Of a stretch of DNA of 64,000 nucleotides, positions 24,748 to 32,489 are shown piece after piece. The DNA comes from Yinghuangia sp051388915. Lineage in GTDB: Bacteria; Actinomycetota; Actinomycetes; Streptomycetales; Streptomycetaceae. How positions within the stretch are numbered: position 1 is the stretch's first letter; each line of letters starts with the position of its first letter. The notes beneath the pieces were generated by a model. That model searched no databases, was not told the DNA's origin, and saw nothing but the letters and a program-made list of their open reading frames with translations. The stretch covers positions 124,001-188,000 of the forward strand of contig NZ_JBPKBH010000016.1 in assembly GCF_051388915.1 (NCBI RefSeq), given 5' to 3'. The translations under genes and the position numbers were made by a program.

Positions 24748-25413
24748 GTGCTCTTCAACCGCAGGGACTTCACCCCCCGCATGCCCGATCCCGACGAGGT
24801 ACTGAAGGGCCGGGCCGAACGCCCCTTCTCCGTCCCGGACCGGCACACGGTGCTCGGCAACCCGCTGGAGGGGCCGTACCCCGAGGGCCTTGAGGTCGCC
24901 GACTTCGGCCTCGGCTGTTTCTGGGGCGCCGAGCGCAAGTTCTGGCAGACCCCGGGCGTGTGGACCACGGCCGTCGGCTACCAGGGCGGCACCACGCCGA
25001 ACCCCACCTACGAAGAGGTGTGCAGCGGCCGCACCGGCCACACCGAGGCCGTCCGCGTCGTCTTCGACCCCGCCCAGGTCTCCTACGAAACCCTCCTCAA
25101 GGTCTTCTGGGAAGCCCACGACCCCACCCAGGGCTACCGCCAAGGCAACGACGAAGGCACCCAGTACCGCTCGGCCGTCTACACCCACTCCCCCGAACAG
25201 GAAGCCGCCGCAAAGTCCTCGCGCGACGCTTACCAGCAGGTCCTGACCAAGGCCCTGCACGGCGAGATCACCACCGAAATCCTCCCCGCCGACACGTTCT
25301 ACTTCGCCGAGGCCTACCACCAGCAGTACCTCGACAAAAACCCCAACGGCTACTGCGGCCTCGGCGGCACCGGCGTCTCCTGCCCCATCGGCGTGGCAAA
25401 GGCCGATGGCTGA
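24748..25413 (+). CDS. msrA: Peptide methionine (S)-sulfoxide reductase MsrA
   Basis: 221 residues. It reduces Met-(S)-sulfoxide in proteins using thioredoxin. The catalytic motif GCFWGAE is at about residue 55, with VGYQGG, GHTEAVRV and the C-terminal YHQQYL. The C-terminal Cys pair (NGYCGLGGTGVSCPIG) provides resolving cysteines. GTG 24748 has GGAGG five bases upstream. The N-terminal extension of about 40 residues is usual for actinobacterial MsrA. Confidence 0.94.
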   Translation: MLFNRRDFTPRMPDPDEVLKGRAERPFSVPDRHTVLGNPLEGPYPEGLEVADFGLGCFWGAERKFWQTPGVWTTAVGYQGGTTPNPTYEEVCSGRTGHTEAVRVVFDPAQVSYETLLKVFWEAHDPTQGYRQGNDEGTQYRSAVYTHSPEQEAAAKSSRDAYQQVLTKALHGEITTEILPADTFYFAEAYHQQYLDKNPNGYCGLGGTGVSCPIGVAKADG

Positions 25414-25453
25414 TCGGGTTCATCGTGTCAGCCGGTGATGCCAGCATCGGCCC

Positions 25454-26026
25454 GTGGACGCCGCGCCGGAGACTCCAAGTCACCTTGATCTACTCGTCGA
25501 GCTGCTCGGAGACCCGCCGTGGCGATCGCAGGCTGATCGGGCTGCCGACGCCGGCGCATGGGATCGGCTCGAACGCCACCTTGGCGTCGCACTGCCCAAG
25601 GACTACAAGCGCTTTGTCGACCTGTATGCGCCGTGCGCCCTCGGCGGGTATCTCGGCGTTCCTCATCCGCGTCGAGGCAAGCCGCCATTGCTCGGCGACA
25701 TGATCACCGGCTGTGTGGAGGTCGTGCGCAACGCGCGGGAGGATCTGGAGGACGTTCCGCCCGCGCCGCCTGCGGGGCACCCCGACCTGCTCGCCTGGGG
25801 TCACCACAGTTGGGAAGGCGACCTCTGCTTCTTCGCCCCTGAGTCGTCGGACCCGTCGACTTGGACCCTGGGTGTGCTGTACCGGCAACAACAGGGCTAC
25901 TTCGTCTACGCCGGCTCGTTCACGGCCTTCATCCACGGGCTGCTCACCGAATCCCTCAGCCCCACCGACCACCCGGGCTGGTTCACGACGGACCCGTTGT
26001 GGGTCCCGGACGAGCCATGGCGTTGA
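25454..26026 (+). CDS. SMI1/KNR4 (SUKH)-family protein
   Basis: 190 residues from a GTG start. SUKH features include LERHLGVALPKDYKRFVDLYAPC near residues 38-60 and a later WGHHSWEGDLCFF block. SUKH proteins often serve as immunity proteins against polymorphic or contact-dependent toxins, but orphan copies are common in Streptomyces. No toxin gene is visible nearby, so immunity function is not supported by context. It lies 40 bases after msrA. Confidence 0.78.
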   Translation: MDAAPETPSHLDLLVELLGDPPWRSQADRAADAGAWDRLERHLGVALPKDYKRFVDLYAPCALGGYLGVPHPRRGKPPLLGDMITGCVEVVRNAREDLEDVPPAPPAGHPDLLAWGHHSWEGDLCFFAPESSDPSTWTLGVLYRQQQGYFVYAGSFTAFIHGLLTESLSPTDHPGWFTTDPLWVPDEPWR

Positions 26027-26100
26027 CACACCGCAGACGGATAGCCCAGAGCAAGCTCGGCGCCCGGGCACCGGCAAGACCAACTGCGCCACGCCTCAGC

Positions 26101-26661
26101 TCAGAAGTCGGGGTTTGCTGCGGGCTCTGGGGCAGGGGCTGACTTGCCGAGCAGCAGGGTCAGTGACGCCAACATGCCGACCAACCAGCAGGCCAGCATG
26201 GGGATGGGGTGGCCGGTGGCTGTTGTGGTGGCGAAACCGAGGATTGCTGCTGAGAGTACGAGGGCAGCGGCGCGGTGGCGGGGGTTTCCGGTGGTCCAGA
26301 CTCTGTGCAGCCATCCGGTGCGCTTCCAGAAGTTGAGGAATCCGAGCGCGATGAGGAGGCACCAGGCCACCAGGACGGGCGTGGGGAAACGGCCCGGGGA
26401 GTCGGGTCCCGGTTCGTCGCGGGTGAAGGCGATGAGCCCGGCGATCAGCGCTACAGGGCCCGCCACGGCGAAGATGGCGCCCAGGGCACGCACGAAGCCG
26501 ACGCCCCATCGGGCCCCGTGCAGGTCGGCGAATTGTGGGTGGACCACGGCGGCGGTGTGGAGGCGTCGGGCCGCGCCTCGGAAGTCGGTGGCGATGATGA
26601 GGCCGCAGGCGGTTGCGCCCAGGCCCCAGGCCACCAGGAACGGCCACGCGTCCCCGGTCAT
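26101..26661 (-). CDS. Four-helix membrane protein of unknown function
   Basis: 186 residues with about four predicted membrane spans (FLVAWGLGATACGLIIAT, LGAIFAVAGPVALIAGLIAF, VLVAWCLLIALGFLNF and the C-terminal MLACWLVGMLASLTLLLG). Between them are basic loops. No family is recognised. It is convergent with the SUKH gene. Confidence 0.65.
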   Translation of the reverse strand: MTGDAWPFLVAWGLGATACGLIIATDFRGAARRLHTAAVVHPQFADLHGARWGVGFVRALGAIFAVAGPVALIAGLIAFTRDEPGPDSPGRFPTPVLVAWCLLIALGFLNFWKRTGWLHRVWTTGNPRHRAAALVLSAAILGFATTTATGHPIPMLACWLVGMLASLTLLLGKSAPAPEPAANPDF

Positions 26662-26820
26662 GTCCTCTCCCCCGCTCTGTGAGTCGGTAGTCGGCTTTCG
26701 GCGACTGTAGGGAGCAGGGGCGTGCGGGCGTCATGCCGGGGGTCGGCAGTGACGGGGTTGGGAACGTGCCGTGTTGGGGTGGAGGCTTCCGTACCTCGGA
26801 TGTGCTGCGGGGGCGGCGCG

Positions 26821-27051
26821 TCAGTGGAAGGTTTTGGTGGATTCGGGGGCGGTCAGGGCCGCTGTGGCTTCGGCGCCGGCGCCGTGGACGCCCCAGATGC
26901 CGCCTACGGCGCGGGCGGTGACGGTGTGGGTTCGCTCGGAGGCGAGGCCCTCGACGGTTGTGGTGCGGGTGGGGCTGCGGCGGGCGACGAGGACGGTCAG
27001 GACGATGAGCGCCGCCGCGAGGGCGGTGGCGAACAGGGCGATGGTGGCCAT
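26821..27051 (-). CDS. Small membrane protein, hypothetical
   Basis: 76 residues. It begins with a strong hydrophobic segment (MATIALFATALAAALIVLTV) followed by RR and a short soluble part. GGAG lies a few bases upstream of ATG 27051. It may be a signal-anchor peptide. Codon use is GC3-rich as in genuine genes, but there is no homology evidence. Confidence 0.45.
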   Translation of the reverse strand: MATIALFATALAAALIVLTVLVARRSPTRTTTVEGLASERTHTVTARAVGGIWGVHGAGAEATAALTAPESTKTFH

Positions 27052-27126
27052 CGGGGCTCCGATCGTACGTTCGTGCGTTCCGTCGTGATGCCCGGTGTCG
27101 GCCGCGCCAACCGGGTGGCGGGCCGG

Positions 27127-27417
27127 TCAGCGGTCTATTGCGGCCAGACCCTTCTGGAGGTCTTCGAGGTTCATGACGGGGCGGATCGCGACCGACATGC
27201 CGTTGGAGAAGAGCTTTTCGCCGATGCTCGGCATCTGCGAGGAGTCCTGCATGTCGAACACGAAGAAGCAGGTGCGCTGCCCGTTGGTGGTCGTGAAGTA
27301 GGCCGCCTCGGGCTTGATCTGCTCGACGAGGGACTGAAGCAGTTTCGGCATCGTGCCGTTCGCGATGGCCTCGTTGGCCGCGTCGTTGTCCATACGTCCG
27401 GTCAGCAGCACACGCAT
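27127..27417 (-). CDS. Small DUF3303-like protein
   Basis: 96 residues with a predicted ferredoxin-like alpha/beta pattern: MRVLLTGRMDNDAANEAI, IKPEAAYFTTTNGQRTCFFVF and MSVAIRPVMNLEDLQKGL. No catalytic residues are recognised. ATG 27417 has AGGTGA six bases upstream; an in-frame GTG at 27426 is less likely. Cytosolic. Confidence 0.72.
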   Translation of the reverse strand: MRVLLTGRMDNDAANEAIANGTMPKLLQSLVEQIKPEAAYFTTTNGQRTCFFVFDMQDSSQMPSIGEKLFSNGMSVAIRPVMNLEDLQKGLAAIDR

Positions 27418-27640
27418 GACGTTCACCTGGTTTCGGCGCGGACCGCGCACGGCGTCGTGGGAGGCGGCGCTTCGGGGCGCACCCGGTCGCACGCAATTCC
27501 AGAATCTCCCCGGCGGGGCACGCAGGGCAAGGGCGGAGCCAAAGGTGGGGCGCGGTGCCGCTGTGGGCGTCCGGGTGATCACTCGCGGATACTGGGACGA
27601 GGAACGAAACGCAGGTCCTCCGGGGGTTTGGAGGCGCGCC

Positions 27641-28114
27641 ATGAGCAGTGGTGACAGGCGGTACATGCTCAAGCCCGGCGAGGGCATCGGCGGTGAGCGG
27701 ACGTTCTTCGGGCGGCCGCTGCGGATGCTGGCGACGGGGCGGCAGACGGGCGACGAGTTCACGCTGTCCGAGCGGCGGGCCGACCGGGCGTTCCGGACGC
27801 CCTGGCATGTGCACCACATCGAGGACGAGGCCTTCTACGTGCTGTCCGGCGCGCTGGAGGTCGCGTGCGGCGACGCGCGCTGGCGGGCCGAGGCCGGGGC
27901 GTTCGTGTTCCTGCCGCACAGCGTGCCGCACGCGTTCCGGGTGGTGTCCGACGAGGCGGCGACGCTGCATCTGACGCAGCCGTCCGGCTTCGAGGAGTTC
28001 GCCGCCGAGATGGCCGACGCGGAGTTGTCGGACGCCGGCCTCCCCGCCGTCGCGGAGGCCGCGCACCGGGCGGGGTACGAGGTGCTGGGCCCGTCGCCCT
28101 TCCCGGACGACTGA
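27641..28114 (+). CDS. Cupin-domain protein
   Basis: 157 residues. A single cupin domain has motif 1 TPWHVHHIEDEAFYVLSG and motif 2 FVFLPHSVPHAFRVV, giving the expected His-x-His, Glu and His metal ligands. Single-domain cupins of this type are often dioxygenases, isomerases or small-molecule sensors; the substrate is unknown. ATG 27641 has GGAGG seven bases upstream. It is followed by a strong hairpin. Confidence 0.87.
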   Translation: MSSGDRRYMLKPGEGIGGERTFFGRPLRMLATGRQTGDEFTLSERRADRAFRTPWHVHHIEDEAFYVLSGALEVACGDARWRAEAGAFVFLPHSVPHAFRVVSDEAATLHLTQPSGFEEFAAEMADAELSDAGLPAVAEAAHRAGYEVLGPSPFPDD

Positions 28115-28138
28115 GGCCGCAAGGGGCGACTGCGAAAC

Positions 28139-28178
28139 GGGGGTACGGCGGCCGCCCCTCTGCGACCGCCGTACCCCC
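28139..28178. terminator. Hairpin terminator between cupin and Asp23 genes
   Basis: A perfect 13-bp inverted repeat (GGGGGTACGGCGG with CCGCCGTACCCCC) with a 14-base loop, between convergent genes. Confidence 0.8.
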
Positions 28179-28275
28179 GGCCTCCCGCCAGAAGAGGCCG
28201 TTTCGGGGGTCCCGCGCACGGACTCGCGTACGAGTTGCCGTGAACGGGCTCGCCTACGAGCTGCTCGTGTACGGG

Positions 28276-28758
28276 CTACTGCAACGAACGGCCCGACGAG
28301 CTGTCGTCGTCGCCCATGTCGATGTAGATGTCGTCGACGGACAGGTTGACCTCGACGACCTCCAGGCCGGTCATCCGCTCGACCGCCTCGATGACGTTCT
28401 GCCGCACCGCGTGTGCGACCTCGGCGATGGCGACGCCGTACTCGACGATGATCGTCAGGTCCACCGCGCACTGCCGCTCGCCGACCTCGACGCTCACGCC
28501 CTGCGCGACGTTCGGCTTGCCGCCCGGGACGCGCTGGCGGACCGACGCGAACGCCCGCGACACGCCCTTGCCCAGGTCGTGCACGCCGCCGATCTCGCGC
28601 GCCGCGATACCGGAGATCTTGGCGACCACCGAGTCCGCGATGGCGGTGCGCCCCTTGTCGGAATCGAGCGCGGACACCTGGATCGAGTGGCCGGACGTGG
28701 ACCCGGACGGCGCGGGTGCGCCTCCGGTCTCGGCGGCCTTGACCTGGCGGTCTGCCAT
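28276..28758 (-). CDS. Asp23/Gls24 family envelope stress-response protein
   Basis: 160 residues. The Asp23 domain covers about residues 35-150: TAIADSVVAKISGIAAREIGG, VEVGERQCAVDLTIIVEYG and QNVIEAVERMTGLEVVEVNL. The family associates with the inner face of the membrane and is induced by alkaline or envelope stress in Firmicutes; Streptomyces carry several copies. ATG 28758 has AGAGG upstream. A Ser-rich C-terminus (DDDSSSGRSLQ) closes it. Confidence 0.9.
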   Translation of the reverse strand: MADRQVKAAETGGAPAPSGSTSGHSIQVSALDSDKGRTAIADSVVAKISGIAAREIGGVHDLGKGVSRAFASVRQRVPGGKPNVAQGVSVEVGERQCAVDLTIIVEYGVAIAEVAHAVRQNVIEAVERMTGLEVVEVNLSVDDIYIDMGDDDSSSGRSLQ

Positions 28759-29024
28759 GGGAACCTCTTTCGTCGTTTCGCGTCGCGTCGTTCGCGAGCA
28801 GGGCGCGGTCCTGCGTACAAGACCCTGACATTCCCCGGTTTGCCTTCCGGCATTCCCCTGCAAATCACATCAATCATCCGCACGGGCCAACCGCGGCCCC
28901 CCACCCGCCACTGGAACGTGTTTCAATTCGCCGACCGAAGCACTTGAACCGGCGGGGGTCTTGCGCATCTGATGGGGGCAGACGACCCCGGGCGGCCCCG
29001 GCCGCCCATGCGAGGAGGAAAGCA

Positions 29025-29798
29025 GTGGAGAGGTTCCAGGATCGGCGCATCATCGTCACCGGCGGCGGGTCGGGCATCGGCCAGGCCACCGTGCTGCGGC
29101 TGCTGCGCGAGGCGGGCACGGTCCACGCCGTCGACGTCAACGCGGACGGGCTGGAGAAGACCCGCGCGATGGCCAAGGAGGCGGGGGTCGACGGCAAGCT
29201 GTCGACCGCGGTGCTGGACGTCTCGAACGAGGCCGCGGTCGCGGAGGGCGTCGGCGAGACGATCACGCGCCTCGGCGGGCTGGACGTGCTGGTCAACGCC
29301 GCGGGCATCCTCCGTGCGGGTCACACCCACGAGTTCTCGCTCGACGTGTGGAACCAGGTCATCAACATCAACCTGACGGGCACGTTCCTGATGACGCGCG
29401 CCGCGCTGCCCGCGCTGCTGGAGACCGGCGAGGGCGCGGTCATCGTCAACTTCAGCTCGACGTCGGCGGCGTTCGCGCACCCGTACATGGCCGCGTACGC
29501 CGCGTCCAAGGGCGGCATCGACGCCTTCACGCACGCCATCGCGCTGGAGTACAGCCGCCAGGGCCTGCGCGCGCTGTGCGTCGCGCCCGGCAGCATCTCC
29601 AGCGGCATCGTCGACGACACCCCCAACCAGGTGCCGGCGGACGCCGAATGGGAGCTGTTCGGCAAGCTCATGCCGATCATCGGCGAGGGCATGGCGCACC
29701 CGGACGTGATCGCGGGCATGATCGCGGCGCTGGCGTCCGAGGACGGCAAGTTCGTCACCGGCACGACGCTGCGCATCGACGGGGGCACGCACGCCTGA
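29025..29798 (+). CDS. Short-chain dehydrogenase/reductase
   Basis: 257 residues, classical SDR length. The cofactor motif TGGGSGIG is near residue 12, followed by NAAGI, the catalytic Ser in NFSSTSA and the YAASK motif (Tyr and Lys). VDVNADG after beta-2 has an Asp, favouring NAD(H). The C-terminal FVTGTTLRIDGGTHA is typical of the family. GTG 29025 has GAGGAGGAA upstream. The substrate is unknown. Confidence 0.9.
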   Translation: MERFQDRRIIVTGGGSGIGQATVLRLLREAGTVHAVDVNADGLEKTRAMAKEAGVDGKLSTAVLDVSNEAAVAEGVGETITRLGGLDVLVNAAGILRAGHTHEFSLDVWNQVININLTGTFLMTRAALPALLETGEGAVIVNFSSTSAAFAHPYMAAYAASKGGIDAFTHAIALEYSRQGLRALCVAPGSISSGIVDDTPNQVPADAEWELFGKLMPIIGEGMAHPDVIAGMIAALASEDGKFVTGTTLRIDGGTHA

Positions 29799-29821
29799 CG
29801 CTCGTACGGTGCCCGCGACGC

Positions 29822-29990
29822 GGTGAGCGGCGCGCGGGTCGTGGCACGGGTCGGGCGCGGGTCGCGGCACGCGGTACGAGTCGCGGCACGCGGTACGGGT
29901 CGCGGTGCGCGGTACGAGTCGCGGCACGGGTCGTGGTGCGCGGTACGGGTCGTGGCGCGCGGTACGGGTCGTGGCGCGCTTCGGACACCA
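29822..29990. repeat. Degenerate 17-bp tandem repeats bordering an assembly gap
   Basis: Units of the form GCGCGGTACGGGTCGTG and variants recur about eight times downstream of the SDR stop and run up to the N run at 30026-30192. No gene is supported in 29799-30231. Confidence 0.75.
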
Positions 29991-30025
29991 CGACGGCGGG
30001 CGCCGGACAGGGACTGGAGGTCCCG

Positions 30026-30192
30026 NNNNNNNNNNNNNNNNNNNNNNNNNNNNNNNNNNNNNNNNNNNNNNNNNNNNNNNNNNNNNNNNNNNNNNNNNNN
30101 NNNNNNNNNNNNNNNNNNNNNNNNNNNNNNNNNNNNNNNNNNNNNNNNNNNNNNNNNNNNNNNNNNNNNNNNNNNNNNNNNNNNNNNNNNNN
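30026..30192. other. Assembly gap (N run) next to tandem repeats
   Basis: 167 undetermined bases. The repeat-rich left flank probably caused the break. Repeat copy number and any gene here remain unknown. Confidence 0.95.
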
Positions 30193-30231
30193 CCCGCCGT
30201 GTGCCGCGGCGTCGGCCGCGCGGTGCCGACG

Positions 30232-30474
30232 TCAGCCGTTGTTGATGCAGGTGTTGCCGAACGCGGGGTTCAGCAGACCGATGACGTTGACCGTGTTGCC
30301 GCACACGTTGACCGGAACGTGCACGGGAACCTGGATCTGGTTGCCCGAGGCGACGCCGGGCGAGCCCGTGGTCGCGCCGTCCGCGTCCGAGCTGGCGTAG
30401 GCGGCGCCCATGCCCGCGGCCAGGAGACCGCCGGCGGCGGCGGAAACGAAGACCGCCTTCTTGACCGTGTTCAT
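30232..30474 (-). CDS. Short chaplin
   Basis: 80 residues: a Sec signal peptide (KKAVFVSAAAGGLLAAGMG, cleavage near AYA-S) and one chaplin domain (SPGVASGNQIQVPVHVPVN, CGNTVNVIGLLNPAFGNTC) with the two conserved cysteines. Chaplins are secreted amyloid-forming hydrophobins that coat aerial hyphae and spores. It lacks the LPXTG sorting signal, so it belongs to the short class (ChpD-H type). Its presence indicates a sporulating, aerial-hypha-forming actinomycete. Confidence 0.93.
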   Translation of the reverse strand: MNTVKKAVFVSAAAGGLLAAGMGAAYASSDADGATTGSPGVASGNQIQVPVHVPVNVCGNTVNVIGLLNPAFGNTCINNG

Positions 30475-30652
30475 TGATCCTCCATGTCACAGTGCCGCGC
30501 GAACCGGCGCGGCATCCGGGACAACGAAGGAGCTCGGGAGCGGGCAACGCCCCCGAGCGGGATTCACCCGTTGGGAGCCGACACCGTGACTCGGGCGGCG
30601 CCGACTCGTCGGGACGCGGAGCGGGCCGGTCGGACGGCCTCCGCGAGGTACG

Positions 30653-30973
30653 TCAGGCCTCGTCCTCGTCGACCTCGTCCTCGTCGTCGGGCACGTACTC
30701 GGCGCCCTCCGACTGCCAGCCCGCCTCGCTCAGCTCGGTGCCGGGCACATCGGCGACCAGGCTGAACGGGTCGATCAGGTACGAGACCGACTCGGCGAGG
30801 TCGGCGTCGATCGCCGCGACCGCGTCGGAACGCTCCTCGGCGGTCAGGTCCTCGTCGCCCTTCACGGCCTCCAAGGCCGCGGCGCGCAAAGCCCCTTCAT
30901 CGGTGACCTCAAGGACGATGTCCAGGCTCAGCCGGATGAACTGGGGGTTGTCGGATACAGGTGCGGTGTCCAT
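30653..30973 (-). CDS. Conserved acidic protein of unknown function
   Basis: 106 residues, strongly acidic, with a C-terminal DDEDEVDEDE run. A core (FIRLSLDIVLEVTDEGALR) and a Pro/Val segment (FSLVADVPGTELSEAGW) look structured. Similar small proteins are common in Streptomyces, from memory. Cytosolic; no motif suggests activity. Confidence 0.7.
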   Translation of the reverse strand: MDTAPVSDNPQFIRLSLDIVLEVTDEGALRAAALEAVKGDEDLTAEERSDAVAAIDADLAESVSYLIDPFSLVADVPGTELSEAGWQSEGAEYVPDDEDEVDEDEA

Positions 30974-31035
30974 GGCAGGAGCCTAGTGGCGCGGGGCGCG
31001 GGACCTTCCGGGTGACGCGCCGCGCGGCTGTTCGG

Positions 31036-32088
31036 TCACGCGCAGCGGCCCCGCGGCGCGCCGCGCACGACCGGCATGCTCAGCCGCACGACGCCCTCCT
31101 CGTACGTGCGTCGCCCGGTCAGCCCGGCCCGGTCGAAGACGCCGAGCATGCGGCGGTTGCCCGGCAGCACGTGGGCGCGGAGCTCCGCCATGCCGCGGGA
31201 CTGCGCGAGCGAGCCGAGGCGCCGCAGCAGCGCGGTGCCGAGGCCGCGGCCCTGCCAGGCGTCCTCGACCAGCAGGGCGAGTTCGCCGCTGCCGGGCTCG
31301 GTGGTGTGCAGGAGGGAGCCGACGGCCGCGATGCCGCCGTCGGGGCGTACCGCGACCAGGGTGACGCCGGCTCGGGGCACGAGCAGGCGTTCGAGCGCGG
31401 GGCGCGGCAGGCGCGGGATCGAGGTGAAGTAGCGCAGGCGGCGGCTCTCGGGCGAGCAGCGGTCGTGCATGAGCTGCACGCCGTCGACGTCGTCGGTCCG
31501 GCCGGGACGCACCAGCACCTCGGTGCCGTCGGCGAGCAGCAGCCACGTGCCGGTGGACGCGGGCGGCGGCATGGGCGCCTCGGACGGGATGCGCGCGAGC
31601 GCGGCGGCTCGGGCGGCCTCGGTCATGGTGAAGGGCATGCCGGGACGCGTGACCCGCACCGCACGGCCGTCCGGCACCGGGACGTACAGCACGTCCGGAT
31701 CGCCCGTGTAGACGCCGCCGAGGGACACGTCGGGGTCTGTCCACACCGCCTCGGTCGCGCCGAGAAGTTCGGCGAGGGACTGCGGCAGCGCGTCGGGGCG
31801 GTCACGCAGGTGGGCGGCCAGGACGAGGGCCTTGGTGGGCCCGTCGACCAACTCGTGCGCGTCGGCGGGCACCGCGACCACGCCGCGCCCGCCGGCCGCG
31901 ACCAGGCCGTCGCGCAGCGCGGTCCCGTCGCAGGCGGTGTGCACGAAGAACTCGTCGACCGGGCCGCCCTCACACGCCTGGACGCTGAGGGCCAGCACGT
32001 TGGCGTCCTGCGCCGCCAGCACCGCCGTGAGCCGGGCCAGGCGTCCCGGATCGTCGTCGACCTGCGCACGAACTCGCCACAGCGCCAT
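31036..32088 (-). CDS. ACT domain-GNAT acetyltransferase fusion
   Basis: 350 residues. The N-terminal ACT-like domain (about 1-75, RVRAQVDDDPGRLARLTAVL) could bind an amino acid. The C-terminal GNAT domain (about 185-340) has ELALLVEDAWQGRGLGTALL, the acetyl-CoA-binding A motif. ACT-GNAT fusions are typical of actinomycete protein acetyltransferases under amino-acid control. Here the next gene upstream in the direction of transcription is cystathionine beta-synthase, which fits amino-acid sensing; this is inference. Confidence 0.82.
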   Translation of the reverse strand: MALWRVRAQVDDDPGRLARLTAVLAAQDANVLALSVQACEGGPVDEFFVHTACDGTALRDGLVAAGGRGVVAVPADAHELVDGPTKALVLAAHLRDRPDALPQSLAELLGATEAVWTDPDVSLGGVYTGDPDVLYVPVPDGRAVRVTRPGMPFTMTEAARAAALARIPSEAPMPPPASTGTWLLLADGTEVLVRPGRTDDVDGVQLMHDRCSPESRRLRYFTSIPRLPRPALERLLVPRAGVTLVAVRPDGGIAAVGSLLHTTEPGSGELALLVEDAWQGRGLGTALLRRLGSLAQSRGMAELRAHVLPGNRRMLGVFDRAGLTGRRTYEEGVVRLSMPVVRGAPRGRCA

Positions 32089-32489
32089 GGTTGATCACCT
32101 CCGTGCGTGATTGGGCACGCGATCAACCGTGCCCTGGAGGTGTTACGCCCCGGCTACGCCGACATGACCAGCCGATACGAAGCGGGCCAATCGTGTAAGA
32201 ACCAGGTTCCGGCGGGCCGTCGCGCGTGGGGAGCACGGCACCGCAGGACACGAGTGGGGAAAATCGGCGAGTTGTGGCCCCCTACCAGCCAAACGGTCGG
32301 TGGGGATGGGGAGTTCCGGGGTGGGCCCAGACGGTCGGCGGGTCGCTCCCGACCGCCTGGGCCCGCCGGAGACGTCGCACCCGGAGACATCGCGCCCCGG
32401 GGATGTCGCACCCCAGGGGGCGTCGCACCCCCGGAGACATCGCACCCCGGAGACATCGCACCCCCGGAAACGTCACGTCCCCGCGACCC
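32089..32489. repeat. Intergenic region with GGAGACATCGCACCCC tandem repeats
   Basis: Between the ACT-GNAT and cystathionine beta-synthase genes. About six imperfect 15-17-base copies of a CACCCCGGAGACATCG-like unit occupy roughly 32378-32475. No supported gene; weak frames on both strands follow the repeat. Confidence 0.6.

Noticed and set aside
25454..26026. SUKH protein as immunity partner of a polymorphic toxin
   Set aside because: No toxin or secretion gene is adjacent; orphan SUKH proteins are frequent, so only the family name is given.
29822..29990. Tandem repeats as a CRISPR array
   Set aside because: The units are contiguous and degenerate without unique spacers, and no cas gene is visible.
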